A DNA stretch of 64,000 nucleotides from Rotaria macrura (GCA_900239685.1 OENT01000084.1:169912-233911); one strand, 5' to 3'; positions 50,332 to 63,800 are shown, counted from the first letter of the stretch. Notes: generated from the sequence alone by a model not told the origin. Numbers and translations are program-made.

Positions 50332-51930
50332 AAGGATCATAATAAAAGCATGGCTGAAGACAGAAATCAATTGCTGCTTTGTGTAAAATGCGAACTTAAG
50401 AAGTACAAAAATCGATTGAACTATTCAAATTCAGTTATTGATAAAAATATGTTAGCGCACGTTGGATCACACGCGTTCTACTTTCGGTTTGTTAAAAAAC
50501 GAATCGACAAAGGCTAAATACAACTCTGTTTAATTGAAAAAGCGCTCGGTTAAATAGATATCACTACAGAAGATGAAAGTCTAATTATCGAAGAACAAGA
50601 TGATTCCTAGCTTAGCTGAATGGTAAACACTTATTCAATGTATTCTTATTTTGATCAAAACTTCTCAAGAGAAAAGAAGAAAAAAATATACACAATATAC
50701 GCCTACATGGATCTATGCCATCGAACATTTATTAAATGAAACAATAAATTACAATCATTGCCTTACTCACGCAACGCACTATGTGTTCTCGAGTCTAGAC
50801 AGTACTGAAATTTTGAGTGAAATCGAACGAACGATGCTAAATTTATTGACCTAATGTAAGAAACTATCAGAAAGAACCAGTCTTCGTATGAATATAATTT
50901 ATAAACATAAGTAAAACTATTTTAATTACTCTTCTATTAATAATCTGATATCAGGCTGGAAAAGCTTTTACAGAAAATTCAAAATCTCTAGAAAAGAAAA
51001 CAATTCATTATTTCCTAGCTAAATGAATAACATAACTCGCTAGTAGTTCAAAATAAACTGATGCACGCATACATTTAAAAAAATAAACTGATTTCCGAAA
51101 AATATTTTAAATATATTATCACTAAGTAGATGCATTTCGTAGAAATTTATCATGAATTCTTAAACTGCACGATACTTTTTTTTTTCTAAACATCCATAAT
51201 TGATCATGCATTTCCCTTGTCAAAATTTACACTAAGTATAGCAATGGAACATTCACAATTAAATTTTCACTTACCACCTTTTTAGCTTACTATTCGGGAA
51301 AAACCTTATACTCTCAGTACATTTAATTCTATGTTAGTGTATATATAAATATATAATAATTAGAAATTAATTTTCGTCGAGTAGAAATGAGTTGGATCCA
51401 CTAATAGCAAAAGTCATCAATACTTTTGTTCTATTTTACAAATGTTCAAAATAAAGAGACGAGATGTTTTTGCTAAAGAACTTAATCTAAAGATAATTTA
51501 AGGATTTGTCTATCATGTTTTACTTGATCAATACTTATATTCAAATCGTTTATGTTTCAATACAGTGAATAATATTCTTCCATTTATTTTTATTATCTTG
51601 ATAAAACTAATGGTTAGTGCCGTTTAAATAATGAAATATTCTTTTTTAATAGAACTATATAGAAATTGTGTAGTCTCTTACATAGCCACACTCTCGCAAG
51701 AATTGACTTTGCATTAATGTAAATGCTTTCAAAACTTGTTAATTATTCTAGAATCACAGGTAGAAATGTGTTATGTACTCAAAAAAGTTATAAATTTTCA
51801 GATGATTACTTATTAAGCATATACTTCGATAGAAAGCCGTCTAAAATCTAATAATATGTGATAATACATTGAATATGACAAATTAAAAAAAGTGGTCCCC
51901 AGTAAAACACTATCGAAGACCAAGGGAAAA

Positions 51931-51980
51931 CAAACTGATTTCGATGTCTGAAATCACGAAATCAGTTTCCCCCCTTTGAT
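51931..51980. repeat. Short foldback with G-rich ends
   Basis: Inverted arms share AAACTGATTTCG around a 13-bp loop, with outer ends CAAGGGAAAAC and CCCCCCTTTG. These ends resemble those of the 265-bp element at 53068-53332. No target duplication is clear, so it may be a decayed or internally deleted MITE. Confidence 0.4.
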
Positions 51981-53067
51981 TGATAGCATTCCAACAGAGA
52001 GTATATCCACAGTATGCGTTATATAACTGATGCGACAAAACCTTACTTATCCATGCTTATTTTCACGACAGAATGACAAGAACTCTTCACAGAAATATAA
52101 TCGCCTTTTTTAACAGGTAATAATCAAATCTTTAGCAAAACACTGCTGAACTGTTTACAAGACTCCGAAAAATTCGAAGAACATGTCTTGTTGAAAATGC
52201 TCCGCGGTATTTGACAGAAGATTATTGATAGCAGAGCTACGTATACTTGATATGTCATATGTTTGGCGTCCGAACTTTTCAAGTACATGAAGCACGTTAG
52301 TGGAACCAGTACAATATGTAGGTTTTTCTCTTAGTTGAATAGAAATACTCAAGTTACAAAATCTCAGGCTTCAAAGAAAAAAGTATTATGAAAAATTTGA
52401 TTTGTCTCTAAAACTTTTCCAATAGATTCTGTTTAGTTAGTTGTACACTTGTAGAGAACTCGCTAAATTCTAATTAGAACGTAAGCATACAAGTTAACTA
52501 TATGCTCCGGCTAATATATCTCACTTTTTTCTAGGCTTTCTAATGCTTCATTGTAAATACGTTTTACGACCGAAAATTATTAGAAAAATACTCGCATAGA
52601 TTTCAGTCGATAGCTAGAAATTTTACATGTTTATCTCTTTATATTATTCAATCCTACAGGAAGAAATTCCAGCAAAAGATAGAAAATACCATTTTCTTAT
52701 TCTATGCTTTCTCAAAAACTTCGGAACCCACCGTAATTATTTTTAAATCAAATATTTTTGTAATATTCTTTTAAATAAGTGACTCTTATTCAAAAGAATA
52801 TAATAATTAGTTCTCATGAAACCCTCTGTCTTACGCTATACTGAAAACAAGCTCAATGCAAAGTTTGTTACCTTGTTTATTACTTTTCATCAATTAAATG
52901 TTTGGCCGATTATATGTTTAAATAGAGATACTGAATTTCAAACCCTCTCAGATGGATGTCATTATTGTCCAAGAAGAAAGAATAATTTTCATGACGGATT
53001 TTAAAAGAATCTACTTTCAATAAGTCTTTGTTAACTGCTATTAGATAATATGAAGATGAATTGTGCC

Positions 53068-53332
53068 AAAGGGGGAAACAGCTGATTATTGATTAGAAAT
53101 GATTATCAGTGATTAGTGTTGATTAGGAGTGATTACCTAATCACTCCTAATCAACACTAATCAATACTAGCAGTGATTATGAGTGATTACCTAATCACTC
53201 ATAATCAACACTAATCACTAATTATCAGTGATCATCAGTGATTAGTGTTGCTTATGAGTGATTATAATCACTCATAATCAACACTAATCACTGATAATCA
53301 TATCTAATCAATAATCAGCTGTTTCCCCCTTG
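53068..53332. mobile_element. 265-bp hAT-like foldback MITE with 8-bp target duplication
   Basis: Flanked by perfect direct repeats ATTGTGCC (53060-53067 and 53333-53340). The terminal inverted repeats begin AAAGGGGGAAACAGCTGATT and, on the other end, CAAGGGGGAAACAGCTGATT. The inside is made of repeated GATTAGTGTTGATTA-like and TGAGTGATTA units in both orientations, so it can fold into nested hairpins. The 8-bp duplication and G-rich termini fit the hAT superfamily. It has no coding capacity. Confidence 0.88.
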
Positions 53333-53340
53333 ATTGTGCC

Positions 53341-56300
53341 ACATAGGGTTATTTGCGACGGTTGCTGTATCTATTCTTGGATAATGATTACATTCGAAGA
53401 ATAATCAAATGGAAGACAGTGATAGTAAAATTTCACAACTTACTGAATACTTGTAAAGAAAAATCAAAAGAAATCTTCAATGAATAACATTTCATGTAAC
53501 AATTTGATTATTAATTGTTCATTTTCGACAGGGGGAATCATCGATCATGATCTCTCATGTGGCTAACTGTATAGTACGTGTGCGAATTTACTGATTCGAT
53601 TAATTTCTTATGATAGCAATCATAAGATTACTTTTAAATTTATAAGTAAAAACCAACCTGAGAAAAAAGGATCTTTTATGTCGACTTCAAACTGTGCCAT
53701 GTCTTTCTTTCCTCAAATTTCATGAATATTAGAAATTAAAAGGAAAAGAATTCATACATCACTATGCATCATAAAATGTCACGCCTGTTATGTAAAATGC
53801 AGTGAAACACTATAACGACATAGAAAAAATAAGTTTAGTTAAGAGAACGAAGCTTAAATCTGGGGGAGGAGATATTATATGATTACTATTTTAGTATCCA
53901 GAAATACGTACATTCAACGTATCCTTCCAGCTTTCATGTACAAGATTGACGACCGAATAAAATGCAATTCTCAGGAGTCGCTATTGTCGACATTGTGATA
54001 ATGACTCCGTCAATTTCATTTTCATATAGACAAATCATATTGTATACTATTATCTTATAATCATTTCAGAAACTGTTGTTGGTAGCCTACGAATGATTAG
54101 AACATACAGCTTTGTTCTTTACTGCAATCAAAACAACACTCAAGCGTTTCATGGCAATTGGAAGACACGATAATTTGCTTCCAGGTGGCATTTGTGGGGG
54201 CATATTAATTGTTAAGCGATACTCAAAGTATTTTATCAAAACTTACCTAAAAACATTTCTTTTCCTATTAGAATAAAGATAGTATATTGTACTCATTTAG
54301 AGATATGAAACACTAATTGTCAACCACTTATCTAAAGAACTGACATTGACAACTTCAAATCCATCCCGCTCTAATTTCATGGTTTGCCTGTGCTAATTTC
54401 TCACATTGTGAATCTCGCTGATGCGAGAACAGTTTGAACTTGAGCAAAAACAATGACAATGAAAATCTTGTTCGGCATAGAATTTACTCTGAGACAATAT
54501 TTTCATTTCTATTGAATCGTTATACTTTGTTCTTGTCTAAATTTGCATGAGTAATGATCAAATTTATACTCTCAGTACAGCTGACAATACTCCATAGAAC
54601 AAGCAATATGGAATCATCTTTAACAATGAGTTTATCAACAAATATTGTCAATCATGAAAAAGCACTCCGTCTTATATCTAATGTGACGAGGTTCGATGTA
54701 AGAATGGGCTTTGTGTATGAAAATATACTGTATAATTTAGCGTATTATTGATCAATAATCGCATTGTTTAAATACAAGACATTCTTGTGTACTATAAAGA
54801 TCATCGGAAGAAAGAAAAGGAATAAAGCTAAAGTTAGAGACAAAAAGGATAGAGCAGAGACCACAGAGCAGGATGAAAAGATACCGATAGTAGGACAGAG
54901 TATGATATGATCACGTCCTAAAATTAACCAATAGACTTATCAACGATATGGCAGTATAAAAAACAAAAGACTGACACGTTACAATTATGCAGCAAAGCTC
55001 TACCCATGAGAGTTAAATCATCACCTGAACCCGATCAATTCAATGAGAGAATGGGATATGAAGAGAGATGCACTAATGAAATCAATTGAGCGTGTCGTAT
55101 CTATTGCTTAGTAACCTTCGGTCCTATCTGATATAACTACGAATGCATATTCTTCTATCGTGAACATCCGCATCCATATCTGAAGGATACATTTTTGGTT
55201 ATGCTTCGGGTTCTTAATTACGTTTAGTTTTTAAATCAACGTTTTTCTTTCAAACTTTTGCTAACATATAAACCGGCCCTTAGAATAGCCTACGAGAAGA
55301 ACATCATTTTTTTTATTCAAAACAAGGCCGAACTAGAATAACGAAATGTCTTGGGACTTGCTCAACTTGCGACTTTCCAACGCTGACAGGTCACAGATCT
55401 ACTGAAAATCAAAAGAAACTTCATTAATAATTGTGAATTTTCCTCTCTTATATTTGGTCTCCGCTTTCAAGTAACAAGGAGGTATATGCATTCACAATAA
55501 GTTAACATATACAACTGAAAAATTATTCACTATTGAAAATCAAAGGTTTCCTCGTCAAATAAGTTTGACATGATTTATGAAACATAACGAGAGAAATCGA
55601 AAAAATCACGATAGTCATCTAAGTTTACGGTTCGAAGTTTTGAAAAGGTAATGTCAAAAGAAGAGATTAAGATTTCCAGCACGCAATGTACGTACTTTCG
55701 GATTACTTTTTACAGATAAAATTCATAACTCTTCGAAAAAAAAACAAGTTGCATAAATAATTCGCAAAAGCCGACTATTGAATGCCGAACTTTTGATTAT
55801 CGTTACTTGAGTTTAATTTAAAATCCTGTGATTTTTCGGAACTAGCATGCCAAAGTAGATCGATTCTCGTTCGGCACGTGACAACAAATCTTAAATCTGA
55901 ATTATTAACTGATTTTTTTCTCAATCTTACTTGGGTCAAAATTTAGTTTCATCATTCACGAGTAAATTTTGAGACCACACTATTGCCGAACACATTTTTG
56001 AAAACTTAAGATTTTGAAAGTGATGAGCTTATGTTCTATAAATAGTAGTTGTAGTTATTACTGTTGTTTTATTTTAGCTAGAAATCATATTACTCTGAAA
56101 TTAATAAACTTTTACTATGACTGAATATGTTCAAAGTCCATAGTTCTTCGATTATACTTTGTCACATTACTAACCGTAAGTACTATTCTGAGAGAAACTC
56201 TTAATTTTTACGATAGCAACGCTCGCTGCATGTATTGTTATCTACCTTACTCCAAATATTGTATTTCTTGTTCTACTGTCACGTTTTCTATAATTAAACC

Positions 56301-58469
56301 GTTTATACGTACTTACTATTCGGCCAGATAATAAATGACTTTTCAGCAGCACTGCGAGAATCTCCAGCGGTTTGCAGATGTATGAGTATTTTAACTAATT
56401 CCTACATGAATTAGTTACACTCATGTGTTTCTCTTCACAATTTAAATCATTGAGAGAAATATCTACTATCACCGCTTGCATTATTCATGCAATATTGTAC
56501 TTGCTGAATATGAAGTGATTGAACGATGAGATGGGAGAATAGCCGATAAAAGAAATCGCATTTTCTTTTCATGTAACAACAATACTAGTATATCCACAGT
56601 CGCATCAGTCATATTGTACAAGCACAGATCATAGATTTCTTTCAAGTAGAATGAAAACAGAATCTGAAGAGTTAGTTGGCTAAAAATACTTCAAAAAAAG
56701 AAACTAGATTTATCGATAGATTTTGTGTACGATACATTGAATACGCTAGATACTTAACAGAAATATAGATACAAGAAATTGTACAATAATCTTAGCATAA
56801 ATAATTAATTTAATAGAAACATTATTAAAAAAACCCGGAAAATAATGAAAACAAGCATATACAGTATGATGGCATTGATCTAAAAGTTACTTGGCAAATA
56901 ACAGTAAAAACTTAAGTCCTATATCAAAAAGAAAAACGAATGCAATAGTCAAAAACAGGCTTTTATTCACACCTAGAAATAAAATGCACAGAGCTATTGA
57001 AGATGAGTATTAAATAAAAGAATATTTACATTCGTGAACTAATTATAAAAGCTATTTTCATGAGTTTATACGCCTTTATTAATATTGAAATTCTTTTCTA
57101 CATTGAATTCATCGTCGAAAAATTATTTGATTTCATCGAACACAAGTAGATAATGGGATTGAATGATTTTAGAAATACAACATAGTTTGGGAAGTTAACA
57201 ACATCAATTAAATTAATCTAAATTGAAAACATCAAAAGTATTGTAAATGCTGACAGCTGAGAAAAACTAAGCAAAACATCTATATTTATGATGATCTTCT
57301 ACGGTAATTAATGGAAATCATGCGTTCGCCTGTTACATTCGATCTGCACTTCAGAAAAAGTAGAAAAAAGAAATAGACGGAAATGAACTACATGAAACTT
57401 TTTTTTAGAGTTTACTATAAACCAAAATACTAGAATTCTCCAGTCAAATTTTTCCTAGATTTACGTTTCAGCTATTATAGCTTTTGATAATAATAAGTAC
57501 TTGGAGTCATTCCAATACAGTTCAAGCAATTAAATTTTTTCTTTGTTAAAACTATTTCTTGTACGTTATTTATACAAAACTCTATATTGCATTTAACAGA
57601 TTGAGGCATATTTATAAGACAATTCAAAAGAAGCGTACACTTTTCACAATAATTTACTGGCGACATCACTTCCTAAACTAAAACTCAAAAGAAGTCGTGT
57701 TGAAAACTGAAGTCTACATTTTCAAAAGCTACCATGGGATTCCCATTTTCCTATTGATAAAAAATATATATCAGCTCATAAGAGAATACCCATAATTCAT
57801 TCAATTCTACGTATTTTGCGAATGCTAAGGTTTCAGTAACAATTAAGAATAGCGAATTGATTTCATATATATTTAAACTTGCTTCAAAAAAATATTTTTC
57901 CAACGTTTCTCCTTCCACAAAAACGATCAGAGTTCAATCCCCACACAATGATACAAAATGAAATGCTGAACCATCACATTTATTGAAAAAGGAAAAATTG
58001 AGAATTCGCAGTACAAATAAAGGTATTTAATTAACCCCGAATTCTGTTATCAAACATCTGTATTTTGTATAATGAATTTCACTAGCCACCTCATTTAGTG
58101 TCTTCAGTAAAAAAAGATAAACATGAACGACTACTTAAAACTATTCTCATTAACCAGAGTAGTCTCTTGAACACAATTTCGATGCATAACATACTTGAGC
58201 ATGTAAAAACAAATCATAATCGCATTCCTAAACAGACATTCACACAACCAAAACAATCTCTTATCTCTTCTCTTACTATATGGATCCGGCCGCTATCATC
58301 ATTAGAGGCCTGCGCCAGCTCCTTCCTGCTTGATTTATTTTCACTCTTTGATTTTACAAACGAAATCCTGAAACCCTCTCACAAAAAGACACTTTTCAAT
58401 ACTGACACCATCGAGTCAAAAGGACCAAAGCAGTTTCTCCATCAATTTTAAACCTTGTTATTGTCTTTC
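53341..58469. other. Intergenic, no gene seen
   Basis: About 5 kb with no supported gene. The last 400 bp before the 5S gene are richer in C (for example the stretch around 58282-58330) and hold a 117-codon open frame with no recognisable domain. Confidence 0.5.
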
Positions 58470-58588
58470 GCTTACGGCCATACCACGTTGAATACACCAG
58501 TTCTCGTCCGATCACTGAAGTTAAGCAACGTCGGGCTCGGTTAGTACTTGGATGGGTGACCGCCTGGGAATACCGAGTGTCGTAAGCT
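58470..58588 (+). rRNA. 5S ribosomal RNA
   Basis: About 119-nt 5S rRNA of the large ribosomal subunit, transcribed by RNA polymerase III. The universal 5S motifs are present: GCTTACGGCCATACCAC at the start, an AGTTAAGCAACGTCGGGC box A region, TTAGTACTTGGATGGGTGAC, then CGCCTGGGAATACCGAGTG. The first nine bases (GCTTACGGC) pair with the last nine (GTCGTAAGC) to form helix I. A run of five T follows at once. It is a single copy in this window, not a tandem array, and no other rRNA is near. The intact helix I and internal promoter suggest a functional gene rather than a pseudogene. Confidence 0.95.
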
Positions 58589-58592
58589 TTTT
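58588..58592 (+). terminator. Pol III T-run terminator of the 5S gene
   Basis: Five consecutive T directly at the 3' end of the 5S sequence. Confidence 0.8.
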
Positions 58593-59580
58593 ATTACCTT
58601 GTATTGTCCATCATGGATTATAGTGAAAAAGAACACGTGATTAAGGGAGGATCGTTGTCTGAAATAAGAAGGCGAGTTGGGCACAATTGTTTTGAAGAGC
58701 TCCCGTGTTCGGTGGAAAAGAAATTGTGATGATTAGGTTTTGGCGATGAAAATGGTTTGTGTAAAACCAATGAAAGAAAGAAGAATGTTATCTTGGAAAG
58801 ATGTGGTGTCTCACAGAATGGATTGTGTGCAGGTGTTTTTTTTGGATCAGAAAAAATCCGATTTGTCGCTGGATGCTGCGCAATGAAAGGAAATAACAGT
58901 GCCGTCTTCGTCTTTCTTATTACTGAGCACTTAAAATTTGATTCGGAAAAGCGACTTCGAGGTGTTAATATATCTATTATCCAACATGTGTCCCAGAGAG
59001 AGTGCACTTCTATTCTGATTAGTTCTGAAGACTTCTTCATAATTTAGTTTACGTAAGCAACACAAAACCTCGACGAACGCATAAATAATACTTTAACTTC
59101 TCCATTAAAAAGTTTAGGGTATTGTTTGAAAAAACTGAAGCATATTCAAGTGATCTTGATATGAAATCGATTCTGTTATAGCACAAAAGATTTGTTGCGA
59201 AACCTCGAATGTTTGGCTAGTTCGACGGTAGACGAGAAGGGATATCTGAGAAACACGATGGATTATGTTTCTATGATGTAGAATATAAAAAAGAAGTAAA
59301 TGAAACATGCATACTTATATATTTAAATCAGACTTTAGCGCAACAAATACAAAAAGCAAGTCATAGAAACGAATAGAAGATATACAGAATGATGACCATA
59401 GAATTCAGTATATCTGTACAAGTAGTACTGCGATTTTAAGCTACATAGGGAACTAGCTGACATTCACCATGAGGATGATGTTGAGAGTTTTAAAACGATT
59501 AAACCATCGAGTGAACGAGAATTCAGAGCTAACTCTGATCATTAAAATATCATCATGACGTATGCGTAGATTCGAATAGT
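58593..59580. other. Spacer between 5S and the AAA ATPase gene
   Basis: The stretch at about 58618-59047 is less AT-rich than the surroundings and open in two overlapping frames, one per strand (140 and 96 codons). Neither shows a domain or normal amino-acid balance. I treat it as non-coding, possibly a repeat unit associated with the 5S gene. Confidence 0.4.
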
Positions 59581-60888
59581 TTAAACGATAGATTGACTAT
59601 CTTTATCACCTTGATTATAGATTTCAGCAAGTGTCATCGGCCCAGTAACACCATCAATACCGAAACCTAATTTTTCCGATAAAATCTTCGAACTTTCTAA
59701 ATCTAATTTGTTAAATTCATAATTAGCAATTAATCGTCCTTTACGTAATAGAGCTGAATCGATTGTTTTTAAATCGCAATTAAATGTAGCTATAATTTGT
59801 TGATGCATTGCATCACCTAATAAACCGTCAGATCTAGATTAAAGCGAATAAAAATCATTATTGGTGAGAGTACAAATATTTGACTTACAAATTGAGAAGA
59901 TTAGCAACAGCTTGTGATGGTGTTGTTGATTCATGCCGATCTTGAATAATGTTTTCAGCATCTTCAATAATTAGAATTGCATCTTCATGTCGCATAAGAA
60001 AAGGAAGAAATTCTGGTGATGATATTTCTTTCGCCATATCAGGAGAAACATATATTAATGTTTTATCTTGAACTTCTTGAATTAAATATCGAATATAATG
60101 TGTTTTTCCTATTCAATAGTATGAGCGATAAAAATATTAATAATGATTGATGTGTAATTACCTGAGCCTGGAACACCATGCAAAAGAACAATACCTTTTG
60201 ATTCTTTCTTATTTAGATTTGTTAGAATCTTTTCATGTATCGATAGAAAACTATTACCATAATGAAGAGCAACATCAGTAATTACAGGTTTTTTTATTCG
60301 AATTCCTTCGAGATAATAACCACAATCTTTTCGGCAAACCATTTGAAGCATACATGATTTCGATGGCAAAATCGTCATGTTGGAAAAGTGGTCCGATAAT
60401 TCCTGTACGAATGAATCATGTTCAGGTAAGTAATAAATTCCTATTTCAGATTCACTTAAAAAATAACCATCACCATAGTCAGCCGTTTTTTTATTGCTAT
60501 TTTGAACGTCCGATTCTACGGATGAACCAGTAAAGTGAATCATTATACCATTACCTAAATCACATAAACGTGATTGCACATAGTTTCGTTTTAATCTTCG
60601 ATGATATTTTCGTTTGATACAATCTTTGCTGATATCATGTTTTAATTCATCACGAATATAATTGAGAACAGTGGTGACATGAAAACTAACATCATCACTA
60701 TTAGTTTCACATTCGCAAATGCATGGATATGTGTGATATTTTCCAAGAAAAAGACCAGTTACTGGCATTTGAGAAAAATAAGTTTTCGGCGTAAGATATA
60801 CAAGAGCTTCTCCAGATAGATCCGGACAAGCACCTGCACATGGAGTAGAACCGTTTGTTGCTTTTGCTTGAGTCATTTTATCGTTCAT
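59581..60888 (-). CDS. Bacterial-type AAA family ATPase, candidate horizontal transfer
   Basis: Three exons (60162-60888, 59889-60108, 59581-59833) give 399 aa. The start is the ATG at 60888; the open frame extends four codons further up only with a TTG. Residues 1 to about 215 are an N-terminal region I do not recognise, with Cys-rich patches (CAGACPD, CICECE). The AAA core follows: Walker A GVPGSGKT at 238-245, Walker B ILIIED at 287-292, sensor-1 Asn334 in IIATFN, and LLRKGR at 344-349 giving the arginine-finger region. The wording around these motifs (LLNLSDGLLGD, ALLRKGRLIA, MTLAEIYN) is, from memory, typical of bacterial stand-alone AAA ATPases rather than of animal BCS1, FtsH or Pex proteins. 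The first intron splits the Walker A motif. The substrate and function are unknown. Two introns of 53-55 nt show it is a resident eukaryotic gene, not contamination. Confidence 0.8.
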
Positions 60889-63800
60889 GTTGATACACAA
60901 TGATTGGAAGTAGGACGCTTAAGTTTTTATAGAATAAAAAATTTCCTTACATTTCTTCATGCCTATGCAAGAAAGCAACAGAATATTTCTAGATATTGTG
61001 CAATAACAGGGGAGCACCATGAACGTAAATAACAACTGAGTCATTCTAATATCAAGAAAATGGAAAAACAACTTATTCATAGTTTAGTAAGAACATGAAT
61101 CAGCACTTAAATGAAACGTTGGTGTTGCAAGTTTCGGTACTAGTTATTAATTGTTGTTGAGGAGGCGATATCGAAATTGAATGCATAGAAAAGGATGCTG
61201 AGAAATTTTTTATTTTTTCAAACTACATTTTCTGATGGATTTTATACCTTGAAACTAGTAAAAGTGGTTATTCTCATAATTTATGTATCTATATACCTAG
61301 TTGGGTTTCTTGAATCAAGAATTTTGTTAATGAATTGATCAAAAAACTGTCGCAGAGGTCTACAGTAAGCTTCTTAAGAAATAATTAAGATCAATCATAA
61401 AATCTGAATTTTATTCATTACTTTTTTCAAATAGCTGGAATCTAATCCATCATTATTTATAATTTTTCTGAGTGTTAGCCATTTCACACTACTAATTGCT
61501 GATGTTTCCTAATGATATTGTTGTAATGTTCACTAAGTACAATTAAAAAGAACTACATTTAGTATGAACAAAATATCCATGAGTGCAATCATATATCGAT
61601 GTATTCACGAACTTTAATCTGCTTTAGATTCGAAGATCGTGACTTGTGTATTAGTTATGATAGAGTATCAGTCGAATTCACACTTTCACGTTCTATGGAA
61701 CAAACAAGAGTATGAACGAGCTGCTACATTGATTCATCAACCAAGAGATTGTTGAAAAAAATAGAAATGCAGCATTCCGAGATCACATTCTACTTATCGA
61801 ATCTCTTTTATGTATAGATTAGCGCTCACTATCACTATCAGCGTAAGCTAAGAAATATGATTTATCAACTCTATGCATCGTGGAATATTCTTCTCTTCAA
61901 CTGCATATTTTCTTTCTAGTTAATTAAATTCCTTTCCTTTCAAAATTTATATTTAGATCAATTACACAACAAATTCTTACTTAGTTGATTGTTTTCTTGA
62001 ATTCAAGTGTATGTATATCTAGGAGAGAGATTCGCGATGTGGTGCGACATTTTTGAAAAGGGATCACTGTACATGAGAGATAAAGGTCATCAGTGACATG
62101 CAATGTACCACCTGATGGCTATGACTGTGGGTTCGAGTTTTTTGTGTTATTCTCGTTCTGTCTGAAAGGCTAATTTTTCATACACATCCGCATCCCTTGC
62201 CATAGCTACAGCGCCGGCACGTACCCACACACACACCCTTAATATTAGATTTGATTTCAACACTTTAAGCCCAGAGTATCCAGAAATTGAATGATTTCTT
62301 ACAATGCTTCTAATCGGAAACCAGATTATGAACTCTCAGAAATAGGTAAATTCATTATAGAATTCAATATTTCTACCGTTTCACTATCTGTAAGATTAGT
62401 TAGGTATATCTGCTATCTTTACATTGACAGAAGTTCATTGTGAATGAATCGGTTTGCGATAGTTCACATAAATAAGTGATATGATGAATATCACTAAGTA
62501 ATTTTATCATTATCAAAAGCTTACGATACTTTTCTATTTGATTTCCTTCAGTATTATTTGATTGTATTAGAAGATAAAAGCTATATTTTTTTCTCGAAAG
62601 TGCATTCGGACATGTCTCTTTTTTTCCGCATATTTTTAACGTACGAATTCATTTGATTAACTAGTGTTTGGTTTTTATTGACCGATGGCGATAGGATGAT
62701 TTTATTTTTACAAAACAATTGTCACAAGTTGAAACATTTAACAAAGTTGGTTAATAAAGGAATCTTTTTGTCTGATACATCACATATTTGTGTAATGTTT
62801 CATACACTAACCATTATTAGATAATCCTCATTAGATCTATCTATGTTAATAATAAGTAAAAAGCAAGCTGAGTCTCACTCGATTGTTATATTGAATAGTT
62901 GATGTTGAAAAATGACATATCTGATCACATTCTAAACAGTTTGCAACTCATTAACACTTCTATGATGGATTTACATATATCATAATAGATAATTTGGAAA
63001 TTGTCATAATATAAATATACCTGCATTCATAATTTTATTTGATTGTGATTTACCTATGAAAGTATTGTATGGTCAACAGCAATCAAATAATTTTTCAAGG
63101 GCAAAGCACTGGATGTTTCAAAATGAACAAAGATATTTGTAGTTGTAAATATTATGGCACCGCTTTTTCTGTGATATCCATGCTCAAGTTTAGAAATCGA
63201 AATGAAGATGAATGTGTGAGGAGTGTATTTCCAATTGATGAAACCTTATCGCTTATTAAAAATTCAAGTTCTATCAAAGAACCATTTCACTAAGAATCGT
63301 ATTGCAATACCGTTCTACTATGAATTCAGATTAATTTTACCATAATAAGTTGAAGAATTATACTACCTTGATTCAAAAATCTTTCATTTTAATCAAGCGA
63401 AATCCTTCACTAAGTACAAATATTAGACTCTTCAAAGTATCACTCATTTCTCTGAAGTTTTTCTTGAAACAAATTGTCGTACTCGATGAACATTCTTGGA
63501 ATTCTGGGTCAACTTTTATCCTACTACAGATGTTACGGATGATCTTGGAACGAAAACTATCCTTTTCGGCATTTTATTTTGAATAGATTTTCATTAACAG
63601 ATATTGCAATCAGACAATATTGCGCGGTTGCTATACGAAACCGAAAGTTATAGACATTCTAGCTCAAGGTACATAATGATAACTGACCATCACTTATGAA
63701 TTTATGATTGGTAGTTATCAGGTACAATAAATTCATTTATAAGCAATAAAAGTTAAACAAAATCTGACACCTTTTGTTCTATTTACGAAAAACCCGTCAC

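Larger units (their letters stand above)
48501..53059. other. Intergenic, no gene seen
   Basis: AT-rich DNA. Open frames of 60-87 codons (for example 50254-50517, which runs through a TA repeat) have no motif and no splice-linked partner. A small foldback lies at 51931-51980. Confidence 0.55.

Noticed and set aside
52155-52352. 65-codon minus-strand frame with balanced composition
   Set aside because: No recognisable motif, no splice partner and no conserved feature.
57475-57669. 64-codon minus-strand frame with two Cys-x-x-Cys pairs
   Set aside because: Suggests a zinc ribbon, but the spacing fits no family I know and there are no neighbouring exons.
58282-58293. GGATCCGGCCGC looks like a cloning linker (BamHI/EagI)
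   Set aside because: It is only 12 bp, lies within ordinary flanking DNA and is not followed by vector sequence, so it is taken as natural.
58098-58451. 117-codon plus-strand open frame just before the 5S gene
   Set aside because: Low-complexity polar composition, no motif, no poly(A) signal before the 5S gene.
58618-59047. Two overlapping open frames on opposite strands (140 and 96 codons)
   Set aside because: No domain, Ser/Pro/Lys-biased composition and no splice links. Both cannot be coding, and neither is convincing.
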